A stretch of 64,000 nt of DNA from UBA5314 sp040217815 (lineage in GTDB: Bacteria > Bacillota > Syntrophomonadia > Syntrophomonadales > Syntrophomonadaceae). Location: assembly GCA_040217815.1 (NCBI GenBank), contig JBEHWI010000015.1, positions 1-64,000 on the forward strand, given 5' to 3'. The notes under the pieces are model-generated. The model saw only the letters and a program-made list of their open reading frames with translations. It was not told the DNA's origin and made no database searches. This document shows positions 42,741 through 51,287 of this stretch, piece by piece; within the stretch, counting starts at the first letter, position 1; each line of letters starts with the position of its first letter. The position numbers and the translations under genes are program-made.

Positions 42741-42804
42741 CAGCTTGTCGACAAAGTCGTCAAGCTGCCCAGAGCGAGCGACGGAAGCGAAGAGTAAGGA
42801 ATGT

Positions 42805-42856
42805 AAAAAGCCCGCGATTGAGTCGTACAAGAGTACGTTGATTGAGCGGGTTTTTT
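42805..42856. terminator. Second terminator-like hairpin downstream of yjdF
   Basis: AAAAGCCCGC and GCGGGTTTTTT enclose an inner hairpin CGTAC/GTACG flanked by two GATTGA copies. T-runs occur on both strands. Confidence 0.65.
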
Positions 42857-42879
42857 ACAATGACGCAGACGACGCCCAA

Positions 42880-42980
42880 GGACGGGCTAGTGCAAGCGAT
42901 GTCCACGGACGGACAAGTGCAGCGATGCCAGGACGGCAAGGAGCTGCCGATGCCTGGACGGCAAAGAGCTGCGAATTCGC
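42880..42980. repeat. Four degenerate tandem repeats of about 25 bp
   Basis: Units start at 42880, 42907, 42931 and 42956, each beginning GGACGG followed by a variant of CAAGnAGC and GCGATGCC. They lie between two terminators in a 308-bp stretch without a gene. Confidence 0.65.
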
Positions 42981-42993
42981 TTTTGTCGACGGT

Positions 42994-43024
42994 CTGGAAA
43001 AAGGCCACTAAGCCTTTTTCCCAG
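42994..43024. terminator. Terminator of the ECF-operon membrane gene (minus strand)
   Basis: CTGGAAAAAGGC and GCCTTTTTCCCAG pair with one bulge. The core AAAAAGGCCACTA copies the yjdF terminator at 42717, suggesting duplication. It lies 16 bp after the stop codon at 43040. Confidence 0.7.
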
Positions 43025-43039
43025 TAGTCAATATTTCAC

Positions 43040-44023
43040 TCAGGGCAGCTGCCGTATGGTGCAGTTGCCTTCACAAATTATGGTCATCTTGTTAGTCCCA
43101 TTGCCGAGCTGGACCCTGGAGACGTAATCATTTTTTTGATGATACTGAACAGCATCCCGCTCTAAATTGCTACCGTCGGATTTTACCTGAACCTGCCCAT
43201 TATTACCGTTGGCTGCCGCACTTGTGCTATAGGTCTGCCCACTGACACCAGCGGATGTGGTCCAGGCTAGATTGCCGCTGATTCTCGCGGGGGCATCGTT
43301 AACAGCTGTTATGGACAGGTCGGCGCCGGCTGGTAGTAGAACTTCACTGTCGGATCCGCCTATGATAACGTAGCTTGCTAACACCTTATCCGCAGTCAGG
43401 GCGACCTTCTGCGACGGGGCGTTTACTTCCAACTCCACCCGGGCCGGCAGACTTATCTTCAGGTTATGTCCGCCCGACAAGGTAATAAACAAGGTATTTC
43501 CCGCCTCCCGGGTGCTCACCTTCAAGGCCTGTTCCGCCATCTGCTGGGCTTCTTCTTTTGACTTGGCCCTTACCATAATATTGCCTCCGGCCAACATCGT
43601 CTCTATCGAAGTGCTGCGGATTTCCAACTGGGAGTTCTGCTCTGACGACAATACGATTTTTTGCACCTGTGAAGGTATCTGCACCTGGGTTTCTGGCAAA
43701 GCGATAGTATAATTAGAGAGCCGCAGCTGCTCCTGTACCCACTCTGCGATTCCTACATCCTGGGCTGTTTTTAGACTCACTCCTGATACGACTAGAAACA
43801 GGATGATAATTATACTGAAAATATCGTAGCGGACCCGGCCATCTTCGCTTTTCTTTAAATAAGTATAGACCAGAACCTCAATTCCCAGCACCACCAGTAG
43901 TAACGGCCACCAGCGCATAGCGGCGGTTATCGCCTGGGTATTATATTGAGCCGCCATCAATCCCAATCCGCCTCCCACCAGGAGGAGCCCCATGGAAATG
44001 GTTCCTACCCGCCATTGTCTCAT
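43040..44023 (-). CDS. Membrane protein with LiaF-like N-terminus and beta-rich C-terminal domain
   Basis: This 327-residue protein has three or four N-terminal membrane segments ('GTISMGLLLVGGGLGLMAAQY', 'WWPLLLVVLGIEVLVYTYL', 'DIFSIIIILFLVVSGVSL'), like DUF5668/LiaF. A predicted beta-rich extracytoplasmic region like the DUF4097/DUF2807 adhesin-type domains follows. It is the last gene of the ECF sigma operon and overlaps the previous gene by one base (TAATG). A cell-envelope stress role is inferred from LiaF-type proteins and the neighbouring sigma/anti-sigma pair. Confidence 0.7.
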   Translation of the reverse strand: MRQWRVGTISMGLLLVGGGLGLMAAQYNTQAITAAMRWWPLLLVVLGIEVLVYTYLKKSEDGRVRYDIFSIIIILFLVVSGVSLKTAQDVGIAEWVQEQLRLSNYTIALPETQVQIPSQVQKIVLSSEQNSQLEIRSTSIETMLAGGNIMVRAKSKEEAQQMAEQALKVSTREAGNTLFITLSGGHNLKISLPARVELEVNAPSQKVALTADKVLASYVIIGGSDSEVLLPAGADLSITAVNDAPARISGNLAWTTSAGVSGQTYSTSAAANGNNGQVQVKSDGSNLERDAVQYHQKNDYVSRVQLGNGTNKMTIICEGNCTIRQLP

Positions 44024-44805
44024 TATGCTTCTTCCCCCTTCCCGGAGGACTTGCTTCCGGTCAGGAGCTTGATCCCTCCACCGATCAGTAACAAGGCCAC
44101 TACACTGGTCTGGATATATGAGCGTATCGCCGCATTAAACCAGTGTCCTAAAACGGGACCTCCCAGGCGTTGCATTATAATCAGAACGCCTGCTGCTATA
44201 AGCCCCCAGCCAACCCATTTGGAATGCCGGGCAATCCAGTCAAAGAGATTGGGTGCATCGATCTTCAACTCTTCTTCTTCTTCCAGCAGGTGATATACAT
44301 CAAAGATACCGAAGAACCATATTACCGGAGCCAGGAAGGCCAGTATGCTCATCTCCAGCCAGTCGCCCAGAAACAAAACCAGGAAAAAGGCCGCCATCAA
44401 CTGGGCACCCGGTTTTAAGAGCCCCATAAACATGTGCCCGGCTCCAGGTATCGCTGAAAAAGCCAGGGTCACCAGCTTGCGGTTGCTGATCATGAGCTGC
44501 CTTTCATCTTCCTGGCCAGGATTAGGTTCACCATCACCAGTTGCCCGGGCACCTCCCGGTAAGCCGGCCAGCTTCAGGGCTTCCGCAAACGCGGTGAACC
44601 AGATCAGGGCTGCACAGAAAAAGGTCAGGGGTACCATCATTTGGTTCATGGCCCAACCCAGGCTGGAAATCATTCCTCCTGCGAAACATACACCAATAAA
44701 GGTCATAAAGAATACCATGGCCCGGTGCGGCCACCCTACATAGAGATGGCTTAAACCCGGCAACGGGGATAGAATAAACACCAGGAACCTGCTTTTTTTC
44801 TTCAT
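44023..44805 (-). CDS. Polytopic membrane protein of the ECF sigma operon
   Basis: This 260-residue protein has about six hydrophobic segments. Two internally similar halves each begin with 'SPLPGLSHLYVGWPHRAM' or 'SAIPGAGHMFMGLLKPGA', the P-G-x-G/S-H pattern of TM2-like domains. It overlaps the anti-sigma gene by four bases and the next membrane gene by one, so it is translationally coupled. Function is unknown; an envelope stress-related role is inferred from context. Confidence 0.75.
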   Translation of the reverse strand: MKKKSRFLVFILSPLPGLSHLYVGWPHRAMVFFMTFIGVCFAGGMISSLGWAMNQMMVPLTFFCAALIWFTAFAEALKLAGLPGGARATGDGEPNPGQEDERQLMISNRKLVTLAFSAIPGAGHMFMGLLKPGAQLMAAFFLVLFLGDWLEMSILAFLAPVIWFFGIFDVYHLLEEEEELKIDAPNLFDWIARHSKWVGWGLIAAGVLIIMQRLGGPVLGHWFNAAIRSYIQTSVVALLLIGGGIKLLTGSKSSGKGEEA

Positions 44806-45278
44806 CTCTTAACCTCCTTGCCATCCAGGGTGTGCAGTTTCTCGATCCGCCCCCAGGTGCTGTCCATCAACTGCTCGGGCCAACTGGATAAAAATGAATT
44901 GATTTTTTGTGAATAGTTCGGCGAATGTCTGACCGGAACCTCAGAAGCCTTTAGGGCCAGGGTTTGGAATACGCCTCCCCCCATCAACATTACCGTTAAA
45001 ATAGCTGCCGCAACATAATTGGCCGCCAGCCAGCGGGGTTTAAAATCCTTGCGGGGAAGCTCCAATACCACCGGGCTCCGCAGCCTCTGGCCGGTCGTTT
45101 GGGTGAAGTCAGCCGGAATGCGCTGCTCTATAGACTTCAGGTCAGCCTGCTCCAGAGCTAGAAGAAAAAGTTCGAGGCATTTATCACACTCCAATAAATG
45201 ATCTTCCATGGCTAAAAGGTCTAAGCTTGCCTCTTTACGGTAAAATGCCGACCATTCCTCGGCGCTGTAATGCTTCAT
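44802..45278 (-). CDS. Anti-sigma factor with zinc-finger-like N-terminus
   Basis: This 158-residue protein has an N-terminal anti-sigma domain with the H-x3-C-x2-C motif (about H28, C32, C35 in 'DHLLECDKCLELF') and a single membrane segment at about 86-106. A short extracytoplasmic tail follows. The ATG at 45278 lies just after GGAGGGG. It overlaps the sigma gene stop and the next gene by four bases each. It should hold the ECF sigma factor inactive at the membrane. Confidence 0.85.
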   Translation of the reverse strand: MKHYSAEEWSAFYRKEASLDLLAMEDHLLECDKCLELFLLALEQADLKSIEQRIPADFTQTTGQRLRSPVVLELPRKDFKPRWLAANYVAAAILTVMLMGGGVFQTLALKASEVPVRHSPNYSQKINSFLSSWPEQLMDSTWGRIEKLHTLDGKEVKR

Positions 45279-45847
45279 GCTTTCCCCTCCTTCCAAAGCT
45301 GGCGTAAGAGCTTCCTGGCTCGATACAGCCTGGTCTCAACGGTTTTAACACTGATGCCCTCCTCCCGGGCGATCTGTTGATAGGATTTATCTTGAAAATG
45401 GTATTTTATCAAAACCGTTCGGTACCGGTCGGGTAAACTGCTGCATAATTCCCGGATATAAACCTCCCTTTCCTTGCTGATAAATGCTTCTTCCGGGTTG
45501 GGGAGGCTGTCAGCAAGGGGTTTTCCTATATCGGTATCTGACAGTTCGTATCCCTGAACACTTCTCTGCTTCTTTCGCTTCCAATCGATGGCCTTATTGG
45601 TAGTTATTCTTCCCACCCAGGCCTTGAGGTGATCCGGCTGGAAAGAAGGCAAAGACCGATATATCTGCAGGAAAACTTCCTGGGCTATATCCTGGGCATC
45701 ATCCGTATTATCGACGAAGCGAAGGATTATAGCAAAGACATAGGCTTTGTAGTGCTCTATCAGAACCTCAAAGGTTTGTTGATCCTCAGTCTTGTAGAGC
45801 TCTAGCCATGCTGCATCATTCCAAACCGCAATCACCTCCTTTCCCAT
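45275..45847 (-). CDS. ECF-family RNA polymerase sigma factor
   Basis: This sigma factor of about 190 residues has region 2 ('FEVLIEHYKAYVFAIILRFVDNTDDAQDIAQEVFLQIYRSLPSFQ') and region 4 ('LPDRYRTVLIKYHFQDKSYQQIAREEGISVKTVETRLYRARKLLRQL'). The start is uncertain. A perfect AAAGGAGGTGA lies inside the frame after the ATG at 45847, with no in-frame ATG/GTG/TTG at normal spacing behind it; a TTG at 45859 is also possible. It is the first gene of a four-gene operon with its anti-sigma factor and two membrane proteins. Confidence 0.88.
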   Translation of the reverse strand: MGKEVIAVWNDAAWLELYKTEDQQTFEVLIEHYKAYVFAIILRFVDNTDDAQDIAQEVFLQIYRSLPSFQPDHLKAWVGRITTNKAIDWKRKKQRSVQGYELSDTDIGKPLADSLPNPEEAFISKEREVYIRELCSSLPDRYRTVLIKYHFQDKSYQQIAREEGISVKTVETRLYRARKLLRQLWKEGKA

Positions 45848-45923
45848 CACTAATAACAACGTTTTTAAGGCCTTGATCCCTTCAAAATTTATTTATCCTC
45901 TTCTATATTGCCGCATTTACGTT

Positions 45924-45949
45924 AAAAAGCCAGGAATTTTCCCTGGCTT
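45924..45949 (-). terminator. Terminator of the first ABC efflux operon
   Basis: AGCCAGG and CCTGGCT with a 7-nt loop are followed by TTTTAAC on the minus strand, 43 bp after the permease stop. Confidence 0.75.
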
Positions 45950-45991
45950 CAGTACTCTGTCTAACGCTGTATCCGGCAAAGTCCCAATTGA

Positions 45992-48373
45992 TTAATCGGT
46001 GCTCTTCAAAGCTTCCACCAGGTCTATCTGTTTAAGGCGGGGCAAAACCAGGGCAAAGCCCAGTACAATAAAGACGATAGTGCCCACAGCGCTCATTACA
46101 TAAGTTCGGGGATAAATAATAAACGGCAGGCTGTAATAATCATTGGTAGCAGAAGTCAGGTAGAGGCTGCCCAGGTAGCGCCCCAAAGGCAGACCGATAA
46201 TTACTCCGATGATCGACTGAATCAGGGTCTCCTTGAATAACAGCCCGGTCAATTCCCGGCGAGTATAGCCCAGAACCCTCATACTGGCCAGTTCTCTTTG
46301 TTTTTCATTGAAGTTCATATAGGTTGAGTTATAGGTTATAGCCATACCCAGGAGGGCGGCAAACATTATCATTACCGCAATCGATGCGACGGCGCTATCC
46401 AGCATCTGGTTCCAACCGGTTCTTTCATCGGCTTTGCTCACTATGGAGCTGATAGTAGTCATATCCTGCAGGCGCTTCTCAAAACGCTCCGCCTGGTTGG
46501 AATCCACCCGGACCAGAATCCTGGTGAAAAGCTGGCTTTCACCCAGAAGGCGGTTAGCCGTATTAAGAGACACATATGAGCCTCCGCCCATTAACGCCTG
46601 ATTGAGAGCAACTACCTTGAGCTGACCTTTACGCACCGCTCCCTCATTCATTTTAGTCTCCACATTGACCATATCCCCTACTTTAAGTCCCAGCTTTTTA
46701 GCCGCCCGTTCACTCATAACCACCCCTTCTTCCGGGATGGGCAGAACAGTATCATCTGCTGAAAAGACACCCAGGAAATCCTGCCCGGGATTCACCCCGT
46801 AAAACATGTCGTTCTCTTCACGGCTGCCGCCAACCGCTGTCAGGGCCACCGGCACTTCCAGCACCGGCGCCATTCTTTTCACTTCCTCCCACTGGCTCCA
46901 CCCGATAATCTCTGATTCTTTAACCGGGCTGGAGAGCTGCACCAGATAATCATAATTGTTTTCGAGGGCGAAATGCCTGGTCAACATATAGTCGATAGCA
47001 TCGTTCATAAACAGAGTGATTACCAGAACTACTGCTGTAAAGGCGAATCCCAGCACCGTTACTATAAAGCGGGTCCGGTTGCGCAGCATGCTGCGCAGGC
47101 TCATGCGCCAGCCGCTGCCTAGACGTTTCCATACACCCGGTAAGCGCTCTAAAAGGATGCGGCGTCCCCGTTGCGGCGCCCTGGGCCGCATCGATTCGGC
47201 CGGATTGATGTGGATTACTCCCAGACAGGCCATTACACCGGATACTCCTCCCACCAGCAGGCTGAGCAGCACGCTGTTGACTATGGCGGTCAGGTTCAGG
47301 CCGCCGATTACACTGGGCAGGTTAAAATATACGGCATACATATCTGAAAATACCGAAGCCAGGGCTATTCCGAGTATGCTGCCCAGGAAGGCGCCGGTAA
47401 GGGATATGCTCAAAGCATAGGCCACATAGTGGTTTATGATCCGCAGGCTGCTGTAGCCCAGGGCTTTAAAAACTCCGATCGTGGTGCGCTCGTTTCTGAT
47501 AAGACGCCCCAAAAGCATAAACTGGATGCCCGCGGCGATAATGAAGAAAAAGAGAGGCAGATAGAGGGCGGAGATCTTGAGCTGCTGTAATTCACCTTTT
47601 AAAACCGAATGACTCAATTGATCATCCCTGGGATAGGCAGCCAGATTACCATAGGTACTCAATCGGTCCTTAACTTGTTTTTCGACCTCATCAGGTGAAG
47701 CTCCCGGAGTAAGCTGAATGGCTATCTGATTGATCTGGCCCTGCATATTGAGGATCTTTTGCGCCCGGTCGCGCGGCATCATTAGCAAGCCAAATTCGTT
47801 CGGATCAGGCATCCAGGAGGCAGTGTCTTTCATCAGGTATACAAATTCCGGGCTGGCCGCAGTGCCGATTACGGTCAGGGGCACTTCCTTTCCCTCGGCA
47901 ATTACCTTAAAGCTCGAGCCTGGCTGGAGTTTGTTGGCCCTGGCGAAAGCAGGATCCAGCAGGACTTCGATATCCTGTCCACTGTTCTTCCTAAAATCCC
48001 TACCACTGATAAGCTGCAGGTTGTTCAGGCGGGTTTCATCATCCAGATCAAAGGTAGCCAGCCTCAGGGTTCCCCTGCCTCCCTGTGGCTTGATGAAGGC
48101 AAGGTCCCGGCGGATGCTCCCACTGGCCCTGGCTACGCCAGGTACATCGGTAAGCTGTCTGACCACACCTTCGGGCGCTTTTACCACCATGAAAAAATAG
48201 TCGGCGAAGCGGGTTTGCTGGTAAAAATCGCTTTGCGAGCGGTTGAGATTATAATAGGCGGTAGTCATGGCAATGTAAATGAGAACACCGAGCATTACTA
48301 CAACGCTTAATGCGACAAATTGACCCGGATTCTTTCTGACCCGGCGAAGTATTCTACGGCTCAGTATGTTCAA
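45992..48373 (-). CDS. ABC transporter permease, FtsX/MacB-like with two FtsX domains
   Basis: This 793-residue permease has an N-terminal membrane helix, a large extracytoplasmic MacB-type domain, three helices (about 255-400), a second extracytoplasmic domain and three more helices at the C-terminus ('GMAITYNSTYMNFNEKQRELASMRVLGYTRRELTGLLF'). A TTG start at 48373 follows AAGGGA. With the adaptor (48457) and ATPase (49678) it forms a tripartite exporter of the DevBCA/MacAB kind. The substrate is unknown. Confidence 0.88.
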   Translation of the reverse strand: MNILSRRILRRVRKNPGQFVALSVVVMLGVLIYIAMTTAYYNLNRSQSDFYQQTRFADYFFMVVKAPEGVVRQLTDVPGVARASGSIRRDLAFIKPQGGRGTLRLATFDLDDETRLNNLQLISGRDFRKNSGQDIEVLLDPAFARANKLQPGSSFKVIAEGKEVPLTVIGTAASPEFVYLMKDTASWMPDPNEFGLLMMPRDRAQKILNMQGQINQIAIQLTPGASPDEVEKQVKDRLSTYGNLAAYPRDDQLSHSVLKGELQQLKISALYLPLFFFIIAAGIQFMLLGRLIRNERTTIGVFKALGYSSLRIINHYVAYALSISLTGAFLGSILGIALASVFSDMYAVYFNLPSVIGGLNLTAIVNSVLLSLLVGGVSGVMACLGVIHINPAESMRPRAPQRGRRILLERLPGVWKRLGSGWRMSLRSMLRNRTRFIVTVLGFAFTAVVLVITLFMNDAIDYMLTRHFALENNYDYLVQLSSPVKESEIIGWSQWEEVKRMAPVLEVPVALTAVGGSREENDMFYGVNPGQDFLGVFSADDTVLPIPEEGVVMSERAAKKLGLKVGDMVNVETKMNEGAVRKGQLKVVALNQALMGGGSYVSLNTANRLLGESQLFTRILVRVDSNQAERFEKRLQDMTTISSIVSKADERTGWNQMLDSAVASIAVMIMFAALLGMAITYNSTYMNFNEKQRELASMRVLGYTRRELTGLLFKETLIQSIIGVIIGLPLGRYLGSLYLTSATNDYYSLPFIIYPRTYVMSAVGTIVFIVLGFALVLPRLKQIDLVEALKSTD

Positions 48374-48456
48374 CGCTGCTCATTCCCTTCGGGCCGGTTC
48401 GTTTGACGATTGCATCAAGAAGCAGATTTTATGCCAATGCTCATTCTACAACGACC

Positions 48457-49617
48457 TCATTGGACCTTGACCCGGGCCTTTTCGGCAAGGGTTTGACCCC
48501 CGTCCTTGATGATAAGATCGCCTTCTTTAATTCCGGAAGTAGCCTCCACATATTCCTTTCCTTTGAGTCCCAATTCAATGTCTTGATATACAACCCGATT
48601 ATTGTTGATCTTCATGATCTGGTAACGACCATCCCCGGTGCTTTTCAGGGCCTCCCGGGGCACCAGCAATACTCCATCCCGGCGGGCCGTTTCTATGCTG
48701 ACCCGCACTTCATAACCGGGTTTTAGTTTAGAACCGGAATTCAATTTGATCATTACCGGAACGCGGCGCTGTTCAACGCCCAGAGCTGAGATTTTGGCAA
48801 AAGCACGGGGTTTGATCTCATTAACCACTCCGGAGAGCACTTCTTGCCCGAGCACCGTCGCTGTTACGGAAACCGGCTGACCCACCTGGACGTCGCCCAG
48901 ATCATCGCTCAAAAGATCGGCCTGTATCTCCAATTGTGATGTGGTACCGATCTGAGCCAGCAGGCTTCCCGGGGTTATATACATTCCTTCCTTACCCGGC
49001 AGGTCCAATACCGCTCCATCTATGGGGCTTTTAATGGTAAGGGAGCTGCGTTTGCTCTGCAGACTGCCGGTCAGATCAGAATAAATAGCAATTTTGTTTT
49101 GCACCTGGCCCATATACTGGCCCTGTAGTTCAACCTGCTGCACCGCCTTTTGCAGGCGGTCCCGGGCCTCTTCATAATCGGCTTGGCTGACAGCCCCCAT
49201 TTCATAAAGAGACTTCTGCCGGTCAAAGGCGGTTTGAGCCTGACTGCTTTCAATTTCGTAGCCGGACATAGTCAGTTCGGCCTGGCTGAGCTCCCCCCGG
49301 GCCAGGGCCAGTTGAGCCTGCGTTTGCTCGGTTTCCGCATCCAGATCCGGATTGATAAGCCTCATTAAAACGGTTCCCGAGCTTACCTGCTGTCCGGTCG
49401 CAACCATTACTTCTTCAACCAGGCCGTAGTTCTGAGCCTCAACATCATACTGGTCCACTGTTTTAACATATCCGGTCTCACTTATACTGTTGGTGAGAAC
49501 TCCTTTTTGAATCTTGACTGTCGCCACCGACTGAGCACTGCTGACATAATAAAAAGCAGAGATGAGAATTAACAAAACCGAAGCCCCAACTATCCACAAT
49601 AATTTTTTATTCTTCAC
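48457..49617 (-). CDS. HlyD/MacA-type efflux adaptor, system 1
   Basis: This 386-residue adaptor has an N-terminal membrane anchor (5-26), a biotinyl-lipoyl-like domain split by a coiled-coil hairpin (about 85-190, 'QTQAQLALARGELSQAELTMSGYEIESSQAQTAFDRQKSLYEMGAVSQADYEEARDRLQKA') and C-terminal beta-barrel domains. A GTG start follows GGGGAG. It links the ATPase and the FtsX-type permease genes of the same operon. Confidence 0.88.
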   Translation of the reverse strand: MKNKKLLWIVGASVLLILISAFYYVSSAQSVATVKIQKGVLTNSISETGYVKTVDQYDVEAQNYGLVEEVMVATGQQVSSGTVLMRLINPDLDAETEQTQAQLALARGELSQAELTMSGYEIESSQAQTAFDRQKSLYEMGAVSQADYEEARDRLQKAVQQVELQGQYMGQVQNKIAIYSDLTGSLQSKRSSLTIKSPIDGAVLDLPGKEGMYITPGSLLAQIGTTSQLEIQADLLSDDLGDVQVGQPVSVTATVLGQEVLSGVVNEIKPRAFAKISALGVEQRRVPVMIKLNSGSKLKPGYEVRVSIETARRDGVLLVPREALKSTGDGRYQIMKINNNRVVYQDIELGLKGKEYVEATSGIKEGDLIIKDGGQTLAEKARVKVQ

Positions 49618-49677
49618 CGCAACTCTCCCCTTCCATATTACCCGCAGAACACCCTGGTGTATCGAAGTAACAACTTA

Positions 49678-50388
49678 TCACCACTCGATCATTTCCGGAT
49701 CGAGCGGTTCCTGGTTAACGCGCAGTTCCACTATACTGCCACTGCGCATCCTGATCACCCTTTGACCCATATCGGCAATAGCAGTATTGTGAGTCACTAT
49801 AATCACGGTGCTTCCGGTTTCCTGGTTTACCCGCCCCAGCAAGGCCAGAACACTCTTACCGGTCTGGTAATCCAATGCCCCGGTGGGTTCGTCGCATAGT
49901 AAAAGACGCGGCTTTTTCACCATTGCCCGGGCAATGGCCACCCGCTGCTGTTCTCCTCCGGAGAGCTGGGCGGGGAAATGGCCGGCCCGTTCAGCCAGGC
50001 CGACCAGTTCAAGGACTTCGCCAACTGGCATGGGGTCCTCGACCAGTTGTGCAGCCAGAGAGACGTTCTCCTCGGCAGTTAAATCGGGAATCAAGTTGTA
50101 GAATTGAAAGACAAACCCCACCTGGTGGCGGCGGTATTGAGTGAGTTCTCTGTCCGAAGCATGAGTTAAATCACGGCCTTGAAAGAGGATTTCCCCTGAA
50201 GTCGGCTGGTCCATTCCTCCCAGGATATTGAGCAGGGTGCTCTTCCCTGAGCCGCTGGGGCCCATAATAACCATGAGTTCACCCTTCATGATATCCACCG
50301 TGCTCTCCAGCAAGGCATCCACTATTACCTCACCCATCTGGTACTGTTTGGTTATTTCATGCAGGTGGATCAGTACCTCTTGCTCCAT
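49678..50388 (-). CDS. ABC transporter ATP-binding protein (MacB/LolD type), system 1
   Basis: This 236-residue ATPase has Walker A GPSGSGKST, signature LSGGEQQRVAIARAM, Walker B LLLCDEPTGALD and the switch His in VTHN. It is the first gene of a three-gene exporter operon, 61 bp before the adaptor gene. It would power the mechanotransmission-type FtsX permease. Confidence 0.93.
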   Translation of the reverse strand: MEQEVLIHLHEITKQYQMGEVIVDALLESTVDIMKGELMVIMGPSGSGKSTLLNILGGMDQPTSGEILFQGRDLTHASDRELTQYRRHQVGFVFQFYNLIPDLTAEENVSLAAQLVEDPMPVGEVLELVGLAERAGHFPAQLSGGEQQRVAIARAMVKKPRLLLCDEPTGALDYQTGKSVLALLGRVNQETGSTVIIVTHNTAIADMGQRVIRMRSGSIVELRVNQEPLDPEMIEW

Positions 50389-50495
50389 AATGCTCTCCCA
50401 CTTTTCGTTAGAATAGCGATTTTTCTTAATTATACGGCTCCATTAAGGTGCAATGAATCCTCTGTTGGTCTTAATTCGGAGTATTTGGAAGACCG

Positions 50496-51134
50496 CTATA
50501 GTCGTTGTGCTTCATCCTTGTAGAATAACTTTTCAAAATACTCAAGGTATTGTTCGGCATCAGAGGTAAGCCTTTGATAGTCGATCGGCTCCTGGGATAC
50601 TTTGAGTTTTTCAATCCATTCATTATTGAAACCATCAAAAGCCCATATAACGGTATTTATTGTCTTGTTTATATCCAGGCCTTCTTTGAATTTAGACATA
50701 TCAAGATTGCCAAAAAACCTTGTTCTTACTTCAGCCGCGGTTTCCCCTTGAACCTTCTTATAATAAGAAACCGCCACCTCCGAGCTGTCCAAAACCAGCA
50801 TTTCCAGGAATTTAAACATGGCCGGGTGCTCATACATCATCTCCAATTTGACATTAAGGGCCATCCGGTATTTTGCAAAAAAGTCCGTTATATCCATATC
50901 CATTTTTTCATAAAAAGCTTCCATAGTTAGTTTATAAACATAATCACAGAGATAAATGAACAGCCCCCTCTTGCTGCCAAAATAATGAAACAGAGCCCCC
51001 TTGGAAATCTCGGCTTTGGCAACAATGACATCGGTGGCGGTCTGTTTGTATCCTTTGTCGGAGAATTCCTCCAGAGCCGCATTGATAATGCGTTTTTTCT
51101 TTTGTGGATCAAGATTTTCAAATGATTTGTTCAT
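50496..51134 (-). CDS. TetR-family transcriptional regulator
   Basis: The 212-residue product has the TetR helix-turn-helix at residues about 10-57 ('KKKRIINAALEEFSDKGYKQTATDVIVAKAEISKGALFHYFGSKRGLF') and a helical ligand domain. I start at the ATG at 51134 (MNKSFENL). A more upstream in-frame ATG at 51173 lies before the predicted transcription start. It sits between two MacB-type efflux operons, with a palindromic operator in its own promoter, so autoregulation and control of one or both pumps are likely. Confidence 0.88.
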   Translation of the reverse strand: MNKSFENLDPQKKKRIINAALEEFSDKGYKQTATDVIVAKAEISKGALFHYFGSKRGLFIYLCDYVYKLTMEAFYEKMDMDITDFFAKYRMALNVKLEMMYEHPAMFKFLEMLVLDSSEVAVSYYKKVQGETAAEVRTRFFGNLDMSKFKEGLDINKTINTVIWAFDGFNNEWIEKLKVSQEPIDYQRLTSDAEQYLEYFEKLFYKDEAQRL

Positions 51135-51177
51135 AGGCATCACCATAATTTTCATGTTGACTGTTTTGGTCAAAAAT

Positions 51178-51207
51178 ATTGTACTGCTAATTGACTAAAC
51201 CAGTCAA
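51178..51207 (-). promoter_or_regulatory. tetR promoter with overlapping operator
   Basis: On the minus strand TTGACT (51207-51202), 18 bp and TACAAT (51183-51178) form the promoter. The inverted repeat TTGACT-N5-AGTCAA (51191-51207) covers the -35 box and spacer. Confidence 0.65.
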
Positions 51208-51287
51208 CTAGCCGCAATAATAATTTCCAAAAATTCCATTATGGATTGAGTTCCTATTAAAAACGTCTGCAGGAAGTATTTAAAGCG

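Noticed and set aside
42741..42980. Tandem repeats considered as a CRISPR array
   Set aside because: Units are about 25 bp, contiguous and degenerate, without unique spacers or cas genes.
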